NCBI GenBank assembly: GCA_947476275.1
Contig: CANJPQ010000005.1
Span: forward strand, 1 to 64,000
Reading direction: 5' to 3'
Length of the DNA stretch: 64,000 bases
From: Fidelibacterota bacterium
GTDB lineage: Bacteria > Pseudomonadota > Alphaproteobacteria > Rhodospirillales > Rhodospirillaceae
The notes under the pieces are model-generated. The model made no database searches. It had not been told where the DNA came from and saw only the letters and a list, made by a program, of their open reading frames with translations. A program made the translations under genes and the position numbers. Below, one piece after another: positions 52,754-62,211 of this stretch (positions are counted from its first letter, which is position 1; every line of letters starts with the position of its first letter).

Positions 52754-53401
52754 ATGCGGTTTGCGACCACCGACATCGCGTTCCTGCGCGGGCTTATCGC
52801 CGGGATCGCCTTAGCAGCCCCGCTGGGGCCGGTCGCCATCCTTTGCATTCGCCGCGGGCTCGCCCGCGGGCAGATCGAAGGCTTTCTCGCCGGGCTGGGC
52901 GCGGCCCTGGCCGACACCATCTTCGGGGCCGTGGCTGGCCTGGGCGTGACCTTCATCTTCAAGCTTGTGATCGCCTACGAAACCCTAATCGGGCTGATCG
53001 GCGGGATCATCCTGCTCGCGGTGGGCGTGCTGACCTATCGCACGCCGGTGTGCCCCATCACGGGGGAGATTCAGGTGCAGTCGCTGCGGCGCGATGCCGT
53101 CACGGCCTTCACCATGGCGATCACCAACCCGGCGACAATGCTGGGGGCCGCGGGCATCTTCGCCGTGTTCGGCCCGATCAACCTTCAGGAAGAGCCGGTG
53201 AAGGCGTTCTGGCTGGTGGCCGGCTTGTTCGCCGGCTCCGCCGGGTGGTGGCTGGTGCTCTCCGCGCTGACGGGCATCTTTCGCGAGCGCTTCATCGACG
53301 GTGGCTTGCTGCGCCTGAACAAGATCTCAGGCGCGATCATCACCGCGTCAGGTGCAGTGGTGCTGACGCTGGTCGCCTATCACGGCATGACGGCAAGCTA
53401 G
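52754..53401 (+). CDS. LysE family exporter
   Basis: The 215-residue membrane protein starts FLRGLIAGIALAAPLGPVAILCI, the LysE/RhtB N-terminal signature, and has six predicted helices. GAALADTIFGAVAGLG and MAITNPATMLG are the remaining conserved segments. It exports amino acids or related metabolites; the substrate cannot be named. It is divergent from the CitE-like gene. Confidence 0.88.
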   Translation: MRFATTDIAFLRGLIAGIALAAPLGPVAILCIRRGLARGQIEGFLAGLGAALADTIFGAVAGLGVTFIFKLVIAYETLIGLIGGIILLAVGVLTYRTPVCPITGEIQVQSLRRDAVTAFTMAITNPATMLGAAGIFAVFGPINLQEEPVKAFWLVAGLFAGSAGWWLVLSALTGIFRERFIDGGLLRLNKISGAIITASGAVVLTLVAYHGMTAS

Positions 53402-53407
53402 ACCGTT

Positions 53408-53451
53408 AAAGTAGCGGCGCGCGATTGTACGGAAAACCGGCGCCTACTTTT
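53408..53451. terminator. Possible bidirectional terminator between the LysE gene and asd
   Basis: AAAGTAG (53408-53414) pairs with CTACTTT (53444-53450), extended by GCGC/GCGC after a two-base bulge, and is followed by T on the plus strand and TAACGG on the minus strand. It lies between convergent genes. Confidence 0.5.
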
Positions 53452-53464
53452 GCTGATCGCGCGC

Positions 53465-54523
53465 TTAGGCGCGCACGGACAGGTAGTCGCGCACCAGCAC
53501 TTCGGCGATCTGCACGGCGTTGAGCGCAGCCCCTTTGCGCAGGTTGTCCGACACGCACCAGAACGACAGGCCGTTCGGCACCGAGAAGTCGCGGCGGATG
53601 CGGCTGACGAACACCGCGTCCTCGCCGGCACTTTCCGCCGGGGTGACGTAGCCTTCGTCGGCGCGATGATCGACCACGGAAATGCCCGGCGCATGGCGCA
53701 GCACTTCGCGCGCGGCCGCATCGGTGATGGGCTTTTCGGTTTCGATGTTCACGTATTCGGCGTGGCCGATGAAGGTGGCGACGCGGGCGCAGTTGGCATG
53801 CACCTTGATATCCGCATCGAGAATCTTCTTGGTCTCGACCACCATCTTCCACTCTTCCTTGGTGGCGCCGTCGTCCATGAAGATGTCGATGTGCGGGATC
53901 ACGTTGAACGCGATCTGCTTGGTGAAGAGCGACTTGGTCTCAACGGCGGCCTGGTTGGCGTAGATGCCTTTGGTCTGGTTGAACAGCTCGTCCATCGCGT
54001 CCTTGCCCTTGCCGGAGGTCGACTGGTAGGTCGACACCACGACGCGGGTGATCTTGAACGCATCGTGCAGCGGCTTCAGGGCCGTCACCATCTGGATGGT
54101 GGAGCAGTTCGGGTTGGCGATGATGCCCTTCTTCTTGTAGCGGGCGATCGCTTCCGGATTCACTTCCGGTACGACCAGCGGCACGTCCGGATCCATGCGG
54201 AACTGGGAGGTGTTGTCGATCACCACGCAGCCGGCGGCGGCGGCTTTCGGGCTGTAGATCGCGGAAGCCTTTGCGCCCGGCGATGACAGGGCAATGTCGA
54301 CGCCCTTGAAATCGAACTTCGCGACGTCCTGCACGGTCAGCACGTCATCGTCGCCGAACGAAATCTTTTTGCCGGCCGAACGCTCGGATGCGAGGGCGTA
54401 GACCTTCGAGACCGGGAACTTGCGGTCATAAAGCGTCTGCAGGATCTCGCGGCCGACGTTTCCGGTGGCGCCGATGACGGCGACGACGTAACCATCGCGC
54501 GGGGTGCGGGAATTATCGGGCAT
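53465..54523 (-). CDS. asd: Aspartate-semialdehyde dehydrogenase
   Basis: The enzyme reduces aspartyl phosphate for lysine, threonine, methionine and diaminopimelate synthesis. The 352-residue protein has [15 protein letters not shown], catalytic Cys140 in [23 protein letters not shown] and the HCNVARV-like [13 protein letters not shown] substrate loop. Its position near leuB is conserved in alphaproteobacteria, though here a plus-strand gene separates them. Confidence 0.95.
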   Translation of the reverse strand: MPDNSRTPRDGYVVAVIGATGNVGREILQTLYDRKFPVSKVYALASERSAGKKISFGDDDVLTVQDVAKFDFKGVDIALSSPGAKASAIYSPKAAAAGCVVIDNTSQFRMDPDVPLVVPEVNPEAIARYKKKGIIANPNCSTIQMVTALKPLHDAFKITRVVVSTYQSTSGKGKDAMDELFNQTKGIYANQAAVETKSLFTKQIAFNVIPHIDIFMDDGATKEEWKMVVETKKILDADIKVHANCARVATFIGHAEYVNIETEKPITDAAAREVLRHAPGISVVDHRADEGYVTPAESAGEDAVFVSRIRRDFSVPNGLSFWCVSDNLRKGAALNAVQIAEVLVRDYLSVRA

Positions 54524-54570
54524 GACAAAATTCCGAGTGATTTTGGTGTTGGGCCTGAAAAAGGTGCGGC

Positions 54571-54599
54571 AAACTACGCGCCTGACCCCCTGAAGGCAA
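54571..54599 (-). promoter_or_regulatory. Candidate promoter of asd
   Basis: On the minus strand TTGCCT (complement of 54594-54599) and TAGTTT (complement of 54571-54576) have a 17-base spacer. The leader would be about 40 bases. Confidence 0.35.
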
Positions 54600-54619
54600 G
54601 GTCGTGCGGTAGCTCACCA

Positions 54620-54964
54620 ATGGCCGGACCCATCACCCAATACATTGATTTCTGGCCCTTTTACCTGCGCGAGCATAGCAAGCCGCAGACTCGGGCTTTG
54701 CACTATGTCGGCACCACCCTGGGCCTGTACCTGCTCGCCCGCGGATTCACCGGCTACCCGTGGCTGCTGATCGGCGTGCCGGTGTGCGCCTATGGCTTTG
54801 CGTGGGCAGCCCACTTCCTGGTGGAGCACAACCGCCCGGCAACCTTCACCTACCCCGGCTGGTCGCTGATCAGCGACTTGCGGATGTACGGCCTGTTCCT
54901 GACGGGCGGACTGCGCGCCGAACTGATCAAGGCCGGCGTCGCGCCGGGCAGGAGCTTTCTTTAG
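54620..54964 (+). CDS. Mpo1-like (DUF962) membrane protein
   Basis: The 114-residue protein has the DUF962/Mpo1 pattern: [25 protein letters not shown], then [30 protein letters not shown], with conserved histidines in H-x-x-x-P-x-T-R, LHY, AHF and EHN. Yeast Mpo1 is an iron-dependent dioxygenase of 2-hydroxy fatty acids; the bacterial role is unproven. It has two to three short membrane helices. It is convergent with leuB. Confidence 0.87.
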   Translation: MAGPITQYIDFWPFYLREHSKPQTRALHYVGTTLGLYLLARGFTGYPWLLIGVPVCAYGFAWAAHFLVEHNRPATFTYPGWSLISDLRMYGLFLTGGLRAELIKAGVAPGRSFL

Positions 54965-54971
54965 GGCGCAC

Positions 54972-56093
54972 CTAGCGCGCGAGCTTGCCGAGTTCGGCGA
55001 TCACCGCATCGGCCATCGCTTGGGTGCCGACCGGCGTCTGACCGGGTTCGGCGATGTCGCCGGTTCGCACGCCAGCTGACAGCACATTCTGCACCGCGCG
55101 TTCGAGCAGATCCGCATCCGCGCCCATGTCGAAGGAATAGCGCAACATCATGCTCAGCGAGAGGATCATCGCGAGCGGATTGGCGATGCCCTTGCCGGCG
55201 ATATCCGGCGCGGAGCCGTGAATCGGTTCGTAGAGCGCCGCCTGCCTGCCGTCCGCGCCTTTGGCGCCAAGGCTTGCGGACTGCAGCATGCCGAGCGAGC
55301 CGGTGCACATGGAAGCGAGATCGGACAATAGGTCGCCGAACAGGTTGTCGGTCACGATCACATCGAACTGCTTCGGGTTACGCACCAACTGCATGGCGCA
55401 GTTGTCGGCGTACATGTGACTGAGTTCGACGTCGGGATATTCCGCCTTCAGCTTCGTGATCTCTTCACGCCAGACCAGGCCGCTTTCCATCACGTTGGAC
55501 TTCTCGACCGAGCAGACGCGCTTGCTGCGCTTGCGGGCGAGTTCGAAGGCGACACGGCCGATGCGCAAGATCTCGTGCGTGGAATACGTCTGCGTGTTGT
55601 AACCGCGGCGTTCGCCGTTAGGCAGCGTCTCCACACCGCGCGGCTCATTGAAGTACACGCCGCCGAGCAGTTCGCGCACGATCATGATGTCGAGTCCTTT
55701 GACCACCTCGGTCTTCAGGGTCGAGGCGCCGGCCAGCGCGTCGAACACCATCGCCGGGCGCAGGTTGGCGAACACGCCCATCTCCTTGCGCAGGCGCAAC
55801 AGGCCGCGCTCGGGGCGCAGGTCATAGGCGAGCTGTTCCCACTTCGGGCCGCCGATCGCGCCGAAGAGAACGGCGTCGGCCGCCAAGGCCTGCTTGACGG
55901 TGGCGTCGGTGAGCGGCGTACCGTGGACGTCATAGGACGCGCCGCCGACAAGACCTTCCGTGACGTTGAATCGGGCACGGCCTTGCGCCTGGAACCACTC
56001 CATCACCTTGCGGGTGGCGGCCATGACTTCCTGGCCGATGCCGTCGCCGGCGAGCGCCAGGATGTTACGGACAGGCGTGTTGGATGCCGTCAT
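54972..56093 (-). CDS. leuB: 3-isopropylmalate dehydrogenase
   Basis: The 373-residue enzyme of leucine synthesis has [42 protein letters not shown], the catalytic Lys/Tyr region and [12 protein letters not shown] with metal Asp residues, then [18 protein letters not shown]. It converts 3-isopropylmalate to the 2-oxo product. It is last in the ffh-to-leuB run, 40 bases after leuD. Confidence 0.95.
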   Translation of the reverse strand: MTASNTPVRNILALAGDGIGQEVMAATRKVMEWFQAQGRARFNVTEGLVGGASYDVHGTPLTDATVKQALAADAVLFGAIGGPKWEQLAYDLRPERGLLRLRKEMGVFANLRPAMVFDALAGASTLKTEVVKGLDIMIVRELLGGVYFNEPRGVETLPNGERRGYNTQTYSTHEILRIGRVAFELARKRSKRVCSVEKSNVMESGLVWREEITKLKAEYPDVELSHMYADNCAMQLVRNPKQFDVIVTDNLFGDLLSDLASMCTGSLGMLQSASLGAKGADGRQAALYEPIHGSAPDIAGKGIANPLAMILSLSMMLRYSFDMGADADLLERAVQNVLSAGVRTGDIAEPGQTPVGTQAMADAVIAELGKLAR

Positions 56094-56133
56094 GGAAGGC
56101 CGGGCCTCTTATGAAAGACGTCGAAAGACGGCG

Positions 56134-56739
56134 TTACGCGTACAGCCAGGGCTGTTCGGCTTTTTGCTTGGCCTCGAACGCCTTGATCTTGTCGATGTGC
56201 TGAAGCGTGAGCCCGATGTCGTCCAGCCCGTTGAGCAGGTTGTGGCGGCGGGTGGCGTCGATATCGAACGGGGTCACGGCGCCATCGGGCGTCGTGATGG
56301 TCTGCTTCTCGAGATCGACAGTGAAATCCTTGCCGGTCTGGGCCTGCGCCGTCAGCTTGTCCACCTGTGCTTGCGGCAGGGTGATCAGCAGCATGCCATT
56401 CTTGGCGCAGTTGTTGAAAAAGATGTCGGCGAAGCTGGTGCCGATAATGCAGCGCACGCCGAAATCGAGGATGCCCCAGGGCGCGTGTTCGCGGCTGGAC
56501 CCGCAGCCGAAGTTGGCGCCGGTGACCATGATGGTCGCGTGGCGGTAGGGTTCTTGATTCAGCACAAACTCCGGACGTTCGGCGCCGGTGTCGTCGTAGC
56601 GCATATCGAAGAACGCGGACTTGCCGAGGCCGGCGCGCTTGATGGTCTTCAAGAACTGCTTCGGCATGATGATGTCGGTGTCGCAGTTGACCAGCGGCAG
56701 CGGGGCGGCGACGCCCTTCAGGACGGTGAATTTCTGCAT
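56134..56739 (-). CDS. leuD: 3-isopropylmalate dehydratase small subunit
   Basis: The 201-residue swivel domain has [36 protein letters not shown] and [20 protein letters not shown], all family landmarks. It pairs with LeuC to isomerise isopropylmalate. It lies 12 bases after a 62-codon gene that separates it from leuC. Confidence 0.95.
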   Translation of the reverse strand: MQKFTVLKGVAAPLPLVNCDTDIIMPKQFLKTIKRAGLGKSAFFDMRYDDTGAERPEFVLNQEPYRHATIMVTGANFGCGSSREHAPWGILDFGVRCIIGTSFADIFFNNCAKNGMLLITLPQAQVDKLTAQAQTGKDFTVDLEKQTITTPDGAVTPFDIDATRRHNLLNGLDDIGLTLQHIDKIKAFEAKQKAEQPWLYA

Positions 56740-56751
56740 GGCAGGTCTCCT

Positions 56752-56940
56752 CTAGCGGCGGCGCATCTTGCGGCGGGTGCTGGCGATCAAGAGCGCCAGG
56801 GGGTCGGTATCGTCCACCAGGATCGCATCCTTCGGCAGCGCTTTCTGGCGCTTCAGGTCGATGAAGGTGCACGGCTCGCGCAGGCTGAGCGCGTCGAGAT
56901 CGACGATGATCGGCGTTCCTTGATTCAGGATCGGCGGCAT
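56752..56940 (-). CDS. 62-residue protein between leuC and leuD, unknown
   Basis: The ATG at 56940 shares its A with the leuC TGA (TGATG), so translation is probably coupled, and the stop is 12 bases before leuD. The protein begins [20 protein letters not shown], has one Cys (REPCTFIDLKRQ), and ends in a very basic tail (STRRKMRRR). Its middle reads DAILVDDTDPLALLIA. No signal peptide or known domain was seen. Its spacing and composition suggest a real gene. Confidence 0.62.
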   Translation of the reverse strand: MPPILNQGTPIIVDLDALSLREPCTFIDLKRQKALPKDAILVDDTDPLALLIASTRRKMRRR

Positions 56941-58349
56941 CAGCGCACCTTGCGGACGTCGGTGAGGTGGCCGGTGATGGCAGCAGCGGCTGCCATGGCA
57001 GGCGACACGAGGTGCGTGCGCGCACCGCGGCCCTGGCGGCCTTCGAAGTTGCGGTTGGAGGTGGAGGCGCAACGCTCGCCCGGCTGCAGGATGTCCGGGT
57101 TCATCCCGAGGCACATCGAGCAGCTCGGCTCGCGCCATTCGGCGCCAGCTTCCAGGAATATCTTGTCGAGGCCTTCTTCTTCGGCCTGATGCTTCACGAG
57201 GCCCGAGCCCGGCACGATCAGCATGCCGACGCCGGCCGCGACCTTCTTGCCCTTCAGGACGGCGGCTACCGCACGCAGATCCTCGATGCGGCCGTTGGTG
57301 CAGGAGCCGACGAACACCTTGTCGACCTTCACGTCCTCCAGCTTCTGGCCGGGGATGAGGCCCATGTACTTCAGCGCACGTTCAGCCGACGCGCGGCGCT
57401 GTGCGTCCGGATAGCTCGCCGGATCGGGAACCTGGCCGGTGATCGGCAGCACGTCTTCCGGGCTGGTGCCCCAGGTGACGTGCGGAATGATGTCCGCGGC
57501 GTTCATCTCGACTTCTTTGTCGAACACGGCGTCCGGATCGGTCTTGAGCGTGCGCCAGTAGGCGACGGCGCTTTCCCACTGCGCGCCCTTCGGGGCGTAG
57601 GGGCGGCCCTTCATATAAGCGAAGGTGGTCTCGTCCGGCGCGATCAAGCCGGCGCGGGCGCCGCCTTCGATGGTCATGTTGCAGACCGTCATGCGGCCTT
57701 CCATCGACAGGTCGGTGAACGCTTCGCCTTGGAACTCGATGACATAACCGGCGCCGCCGGCGGTGCCGATCTTGCCGATAATCGCCAGCACCAGGTCCTT
57801 CGCGGTGACGCCCGGCGTCAATTTGCCGTTGACCTTCACGCGCATGTTCTTGGACTGCTTCATCGGCAGGGTCTGGGTGGCGAGCACGTGCTCCACTTCA
57901 GATGTGCCGATGCCGAAGGCCAGCGCGCCGAAGGCGCCGTGGGTGGCGGTATGGGAATCGCCGCAGACGATGGTCTTGCCCGGCTGCGTCAGACCCTGCT
58001 CCGGCCCGATGATGTGCACGATGCCCTGGCGGATATCGTTCATCGGGATGTAGGGGACGCCGAAGTCCGCCACGTTCTTGGTCAAGGTGTCGAGCTGCTC
58101 GCGGCTCTCGGCATCCTTGATGAACTGCAGGCGGTCCGGGGTTGACGGCACGTTGTGATCGGGCACGCCGATGGTCTTGTCGGTGCGGTGCATCTTGCGA
58201 TGCGCCATGCGCAGGCCTTCGAAGGCCTGCGGCGTGGTGACTTCGTGGATCAGGTGCAGGTCGATATAGACAAGCGCGTCACCCGCCGCATTCAAGCTGA
58301 CGAGGTGGCTCTCAAACAGTTTGTCGTAGAGGGTGCGCGGCTTGCTCAT
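56940..58349 (-). CDS. leuC: 3-isopropylmalate dehydratase large subunit
   Basis: The 469-residue aconitase-family subunit has [38 protein letters not shown], and three [4Fe-4S] ligands, in [12 protein letters not shown] and [10 protein letters not shown]. It is full length. It follows rplS by 15 bases, so leucine genes may be co-transcribed with the ribosomal run. Confidence 0.96.
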   Translation of the reverse strand: MSKPRTLYDKLFESHLVSLNAAGDALVYIDLHLIHEVTTPQAFEGLRMAHRKMHRTDKTIGVPDHNVPSTPDRLQFIKDAESREQLDTLTKNVADFGVPYIPMNDIRQGIVHIIGPEQGLTQPGKTIVCGDSHTATHGAFGALAFGIGTSEVEHVLATQTLPMKQSKNMRVKVNGKLTPGVTAKDLVLAIIGKIGTAGGAGYVIEFQGEAFTDLSMEGRMTVCNMTIEGGARAGLIAPDETTFAYMKGRPYAPKGAQWESAVAYWRTLKTDPDAVFDKEVEMNAADIIPHVTWGTSPEDVLPITGQVPDPASYPDAQRRASAERALKYMGLIPGQKLEDVKVDKVFVGSCTNGRIEDLRAVAAVLKGKKVAAGVGMLIVPGSGLVKHQAEEEGLDKIFLEAGAEWREPSCSMCLGMNPDILQPGERCASTSNRNFEGRQGRGARTHLVSPAMAAAAAITGHLTDVRKVR

Positions 58350-58364
58350 ATCTTGGCCCGTTGC

Positions 58365-58754
58365 CTAGGCCTTCTCGGCCGAACCTTCGCTCACGACAAC
58401 CTGTTCCTCGGCGATACGCGCGGCGCGGCCGCGGCGATCACGCAGGTAGTACAGCTTGGCGCGACGGACGCGACCGTGACGCACGACTTCGACCTTGTCG
58501 ATGACCGGGGCGTACAACGGGAACACACGCTCCACGCCTTCGCCGAAGGAAATCTTGCGCACGGTGAACGAGGAGTTCACGCCGGCGTTCTTACGCGCGA
58601 CGCATACGCCTTCGTAAGCCTGGGTGCGTTCGCGCTGGCCTTCGGAGACCTTCACGAAAACGCGCAAAGTGTCGCCGGGGGAGAATTCCGGCACCGCGCG
58701 CTTGGCGAGCAACGCAGCTTGTTGCTCGGCCTCAATCTGCTGGATGATGTTCAT
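58365..58754 (-). CDS. rplS: 50S ribosomal protein L19
   Basis: The 129-residue L19 has [51 protein letters not shown] and [18 protein letters not shown], the complete family pattern. The C-terminal 15 residues ([14 protein letters not shown]) are a short variable tail. It lies 37 bases after trmD. Confidence 0.97.
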   Translation of the reverse strand: MNIIQQIEAEQQAALLAKRAVPEFSPGDTLRVFVKVSEGQRERTQAYEGVCVARKNAGVNSSFTVRKISFGEGVERVFPLYAPVIDKVEVVRHGRVRRAKLYYLRDRRGRAARIAEEQVVVSEGSAEKA

Positions 58755-58791
58755 GGTCGTCGTTCCTTCTCTCTGATCTCAAAAAACCGTT

Positions 58792-59502
58792 TCAACCGTT
58801 CTTCTTCACCTTGGCGGTGTAGCGCGCCCACAAGTCGGGCCGCCGCACCTTCGTGATCTCCTCCGCCTGGGTCCGCCGCCATGCAGCGACCTTGGCGTGA
58901 TGACCCGACGTGAGCACCTCGGGCACTTCGCGCCCCGCCCAGGTATCGGGCCGGGTGTAGTGCGGATACTCAAGCAATCCGATCTCGAAACTCTCCTCGT
59001 CCAACGACTCCGTCTTGCCGACCACGCCCGGCAGCAAGCGCACCACCGCATCCAACAATGCCAGCGCCGCTATCTCACCGCCGGAGAGGATGAAGTCGCC
59101 GAGGCTGACCTCTTCCACATTCCGGGCGTCGAGCAGGCGCTGATCGACACCTTCGTAGCGGCCGCAGATCAAAGTGACACCCGGACCGGATGCGAGGTCC
59201 CGAGCCTTTGTCTGGTCGAGGAGCTTGCCGCGGGGGGTCAGGTAGATCAGTGGACACGACGGCCGATGGCTGGCGGCGATCGCTGCGTCGAGCACATCCG
59301 GGCGCAAGACCATGCCGGCGCCGCCCCCGAAGGGACTGTCGTCGACAGTGCGGTGTTTATCGCGTGCGAATCCGCGAATGTCCACCGCATCAAGCTTCCA
59401 GAGGCCCTCCGCCAGGGCTTTGCCGGCCAGCGATAAACCCAACGGTCCCGGGAACATGTCCGGGAAGAGTGTGAGTATCGTCGCGTGGAACGACTCGGTC
59501 AT
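58792..59502 (-). CDS. trmD: tRNA (guanine-N1)-methyltransferase TrmD
   Basis: The enzyme methylates G37 of tRNAs next to the anticodon. The 236-residue SPOUT protein has [41 protein letters not shown], and the trefoil knot region [17 protein letters not shown]. The C-terminal domain contains [17 protein letters not shown]. It starts seven bases after rimM. Confidence 0.97.
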   Translation of the reverse strand: MTESFHATILTLFPDMFPGPLGLSLAGKALAEGLWKLDAVDIRGFARDKHRTVDDSPFGGGAGMVLRPDVLDAAIAASHRPSCPLIYLTPRGKLLDQTKARDLASGPGVTLICGRYEGVDQRLLDARNVEEVSLGDFILSGGEIAALALLDAVVRLLPGVVGKTESLDEESFEIGLLEYPHYTRPDTWAGREVPEVLTSGHHAKVAAWRRTQAEEITKVRRPDLWARYTAKVKKNG

Positions 59503-59509
59503 GGCGGCC

Positions 59510-60070
59510 TTACGTGGTCTCCTTTTCGTTCGTCTCTTCGGTCGCTTCGTCGAACAATCCCGGCAGTGGATTCACGACAATCGTTCCCGCCGCCATGTCC
59601 ACCGCGGCAATCACAGCCGCGGAGAACGGGATCATCTCCGTATCGCCATCGGGGCGAGCGATCTCAAGAATGTCGCCTGCACCGAAGTTGTGCACCGCGC
59701 TGACTTTCCCGCGGGCCTCGCCTGTCGTCACGTTCACCACCAAGCCGATCAGATCGGCGTGGTAGTAGCTTCCCTCTTCCGCCTTCGGCAGCGCCGCGCG
59801 TGCCACGAACAGTTGCACGCCCTTCAGCGCTTCCGCCGCATCGCGATCCGCCACTCCGGCGAGCCGTCCGACAACCACATCGCCCTTGGCGATGCCGGTG
59901 ACCTTCAGCTCTTCCGCGGCTCTGTCGCCCAGTTGGACAGGGCCGTAAGCGCCGACGTCGCGCGGGTTTGCGGTGAAGCTCTTGATGCGCACTTCACCGC
60001 GCACGCCCTTCGCGCCGATCACAACACCTACGCAGACCCTGGCACTATCCCGAGCGTTGGGATCGACCAC
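59510..60070 (-). CDS. rimM: 16S rRNA processing protein RimM
   Basis: The 186-residue assembly factor for the 30S head has [43 protein letters not shown] and the PRC-barrel part [13 protein letters not shown] and PFSAAVI. The start is GTG at 60070, three bases after the rpsP stop. The C-terminal 15 residues are acidic and variable. Confidence 0.94.
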   Translation of the reverse strand: MVDPNARDSARVCVGVVIGAKGVRGEVRIKSFTANPRDVGAYGPVQLGDRAAEELKVTGIAKGDVVVGRLAGVADRDAAEALKGVQLFVARAALPKAEEGSYYHADLIGLVVNVTTGEARGKVSAVHNFGAGDILEIARPDGDTEMIPFSAAVIAAVDMAAGTIVVNPLPGLFDEATEETNEKETT

Positions 60071-60073
60071 GGC

Positions 60074-60454
60074 TTAGGAGGCGGCACCGGCAGCGGCAGC
60101 GGCTTCCGCGGCGGCCTTCGCCATTTCCTCGGCAGCGCGCATACGTTCTTGCGTCTTGGCGCGCGGCTTGTCCTGCTTGGTCTGCGGATGGATCGTCGGC
60201 ATCTGGGTGATGCCGGCGGTGGACAGAAGGCGCTGCGCGCGTTCCGTCGGGAGAGCGCCGACGCTCATCCAATGCTTGATGCGCTCGGCCTTCAGGACGA
60301 GCCATTCCTTGTGATCGCGCGCGACGCGCGGATTGTGCGTGCCGACCTTCTCGATGAAACGGCCATCGCGCGGGGCGCGGCTGTCGGTGACGACGAGGCG
60401 ATAAGACGGCTGCCTCTTTGCGCCGACGCGGGACAAACGGATTTTCAGTGCCAT
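60074..60454 (-). CDS. rpsP: 30S ribosomal protein S16
   Basis: S16 begins ALKIRLSRVGAKRQPSYRLVV and continues RDGRFIEKVGTHNP, with the core ending by about residue 90. The remaining tail (MRAAEEMAKAAAEAAAAAGA) is a long Ala/Glu/Lys extension, making 126 residues; longer tails are common in alphaproteobacteria. It is between ffh and rimM. Confidence 0.96.
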   Translation of the reverse strand: MALKIRLSRVGAKRQPSYRLVVTDSRAPRDGRFIEKVGTHNPRVARDHKEWLVLKAERIKHWMSVGALPTERAQRLLSTAGITQMPTIHPQTKQDKPRAKTQERMRAAEEMAKAAAEAAAAAGAAS

Positions 60455-60495
60455 GGGAAACTTCTCTCCTGAGGTTGTTTCTTAAATTTCGATCT

Positions 60496-61944
60496 TCAAC
60501 GTTTTCCGAACGGGAAGCCGCCGCGGCCGGGCATTCCGCCCGGCATCTTCGGCATATTTCCCGGTAAACCCATTCCAGGCGGCAGACCGCCGCCCATGAG
60601 CGCGCCGAGGCCGCCCATCTTCTTCATGCGCTTCATCATGGTTTCCATGTTCTGATGCTGCTTCAGTAGCTTGTTCACATCAGCCACGGACATTCCCGAC
60701 CCGGTGGCGATGCGCTGTTTGCGCGACGCCTTGATCAGGTCGGGGTTGCGACGCTCTTTCGGCGTCATGGATTGGATGATCGCTTCCTGGCGCTTGAACG
60801 CCTTGGGATCGAGCTTGGACTGATCGATCTGCTTCACGGCGGCGCCGAGCCCCGGGATCAGGCCGAGAATGCCCTTCATGTCGCCCATGCGCTGCACTTG
60901 CTGCAACTGCGCGAGCATATCGTTCAGGTCGAACTTGCCTTCCATCATGCGGGCGGCAAGTTTCTCAGCCTTGTCTTGATCGATCGTCGCCGCGGCCTTC
61001 TCGACCAGGCTGACGATATCGCCCATGCCCAGGATGCGCCCCGCCACGCGGTTGGCATCGAACACATCGAGCGCATCGACCTTTTCGCCGATACCGATCA
61101 GCTTGATCGGGCGACCGGTGACCGCGCGCATGGACAGCGCCGCACCGCCGCGCGCATCGCCATCGACGCGCGTCAGAACGATGCCGGTGATACCGATCTT
61201 CTCGTTGAAGGACTGCGCGGTGATGACCGCGTCCTGGCCGATCATGGCGTCGGTGACGAGCAGCGTTTCATGCGGCTTCACGAGGTCGCGGACTTCGCGC
61301 ACCTCGTTCATCATCGCGTCGTCGATCGTCAAACGGCCGGCGGTGTCGTAGATCACCACGTCGAAGCCGCCCTTGCGGGCTTCGTCCATGCCGCGACGGG
61401 CGATTGCGGCGGGCTTTTCGCCGGCGACGATCGGCAGGCTGATCACGTCCACCTGCTTCGCCAGGATCGCGAGCTGCTCCTGGGCCGCGGGACGATAGGT
61501 ATCGAGGGAGACGAGCAGCACGCGCTTGCGCTCTTTCTCCTGCAGACGCTTGGCGATTTTCGCCGTGGTCGTGGTTTTGCCGGAGCCCTGCAAGCCGACC
61601 ATCAGCACGCCGACCGGCGGCAAGGCGGCGAGATCGAGACCGGAGCCGCCGAGCGTCGGCATTTCCTGCGAGTCCGGATCGCCGCCGAGCATGCGCACGA
61701 GTTCGTCGTGCACAATCTTCACGACCATCTGGCCGGGGGTGACCGACTTGATGACGCTTTCGCCGATGGCCTTCGCGCTGACCGTGGCGATGAAATCCTT
61801 CACGACGGAGAGCGCGACGTCGGCTTCCAGCAGCGCAACGCGCACTTCGCGCATCGCCGCGGACACGTCGCCTTCCGTCAGGGAGCCACGACGTGTGAGC
61901 TTCCCGAGGACCGATCCCAGCCGTTCTGTCAGCGTGTCGAACAT
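60496..61944 (-). CDS. ffh: Signal recognition particle protein Ffh
   Basis: The GTPase delivers membrane proteins with the SRP RNA encoded at 4.5 kb. The 482-residue protein has an N domain, a G domain with P-loop GLQGSGKT (117-124), VLLVSLDTYRPAAQEQL, DTAGRL and TRVDGDARGG, and an M domain from about 330 ending in a Gly/Met/Pro-rich tail. The ATG at 61944 gives the family N-terminus MFDTLTERLG; the upstream frame is not used. It opens the operon. Confidence 0.96.
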   Translation of the reverse strand: MFDTLTERLGSVLGKLTRRGSLTEGDVSAAMREVRVALLEADVALSVVKDFIATVSAKAIGESVIKSVTPGQMVVKIVHDELVRMLGGDPDSQEMPTLGGSGLDLAALPPVGVLMVGLQGSGKTTTTAKIAKRLQEKERKRVLLVSLDTYRPAAQEQLAILAKQVDVISLPIVAGEKPAAIARRGMDEARKGGFDVVIYDTAGRLTIDDAMMNEVREVRDLVKPHETLLVTDAMIGQDAVITAQSFNEKIGITGIVLTRVDGDARGGAALSMRAVTGRPIKLIGIGEKVDALDVFDANRVAGRILGMGDIVSLVEKAAATIDQDKAEKLAARMMEGKFDLNDMLAQLQQVQRMGDMKGILGLIPGLGAAVKQIDQSKLDPKAFKRQEAIIQSMTPKERRNPDLIKASRKQRIATGSGMSVADVNKLLKQHQNMETMMKRMKKMGGLGALMGGGLPPGMGLPGNMPKMPGGMPGRGGFPFGKR

Positions 61945-62056
61945 CAACCAACCGATTCCAAATGCCCAAACGGGGTTCGCGCCCGTGCGCGTGATCGCGG
62001 ACGGACGGCCCCGAAGAGGCAGCAAAAACCCGAGATGTCAGGCTTGAGCGGGCCGT

Positions 62057-62085
62057 GATGTACGCGGTGTCGACGGGAGAGTCAA
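62057..62085 (-). promoter_or_regulatory. Candidate promoter of the ffh operon
   Basis: On the minus strand TTGACT (complement of 62080-62085) and TACATC (complement of 62057-62062) are 17 bases apart. The leader would be about 105 bases. Confidence 0.5.
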
Positions 62086-62105
62086 GGAAACGGTATTTTG
62101 TATTG

Positions 62106-62120
62106 AAATATCAGATATTT
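62106..62120. promoter_or_regulatory. AT-rich palindrome between ffh and the rhomboid gene
   Basis: AAATATC-A-GATATTT is a perfect inverted repeat with seven-base arms in an AT-rich island (about 62091-62130) inside GC-rich DNA. It lies upstream of both divergent genes and could be an operator. The regulator is unknown. Confidence 0.45.
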
Positions 62121-62211
62121 AGATGAAATGCCGCCTCACTTCTGGCGCCGGCGCAGGTCCGCTAGACTGGCTTTCCGGGGCGCAAGCCCCGGCGCGGGGA
62201 CGGGGAACGCA

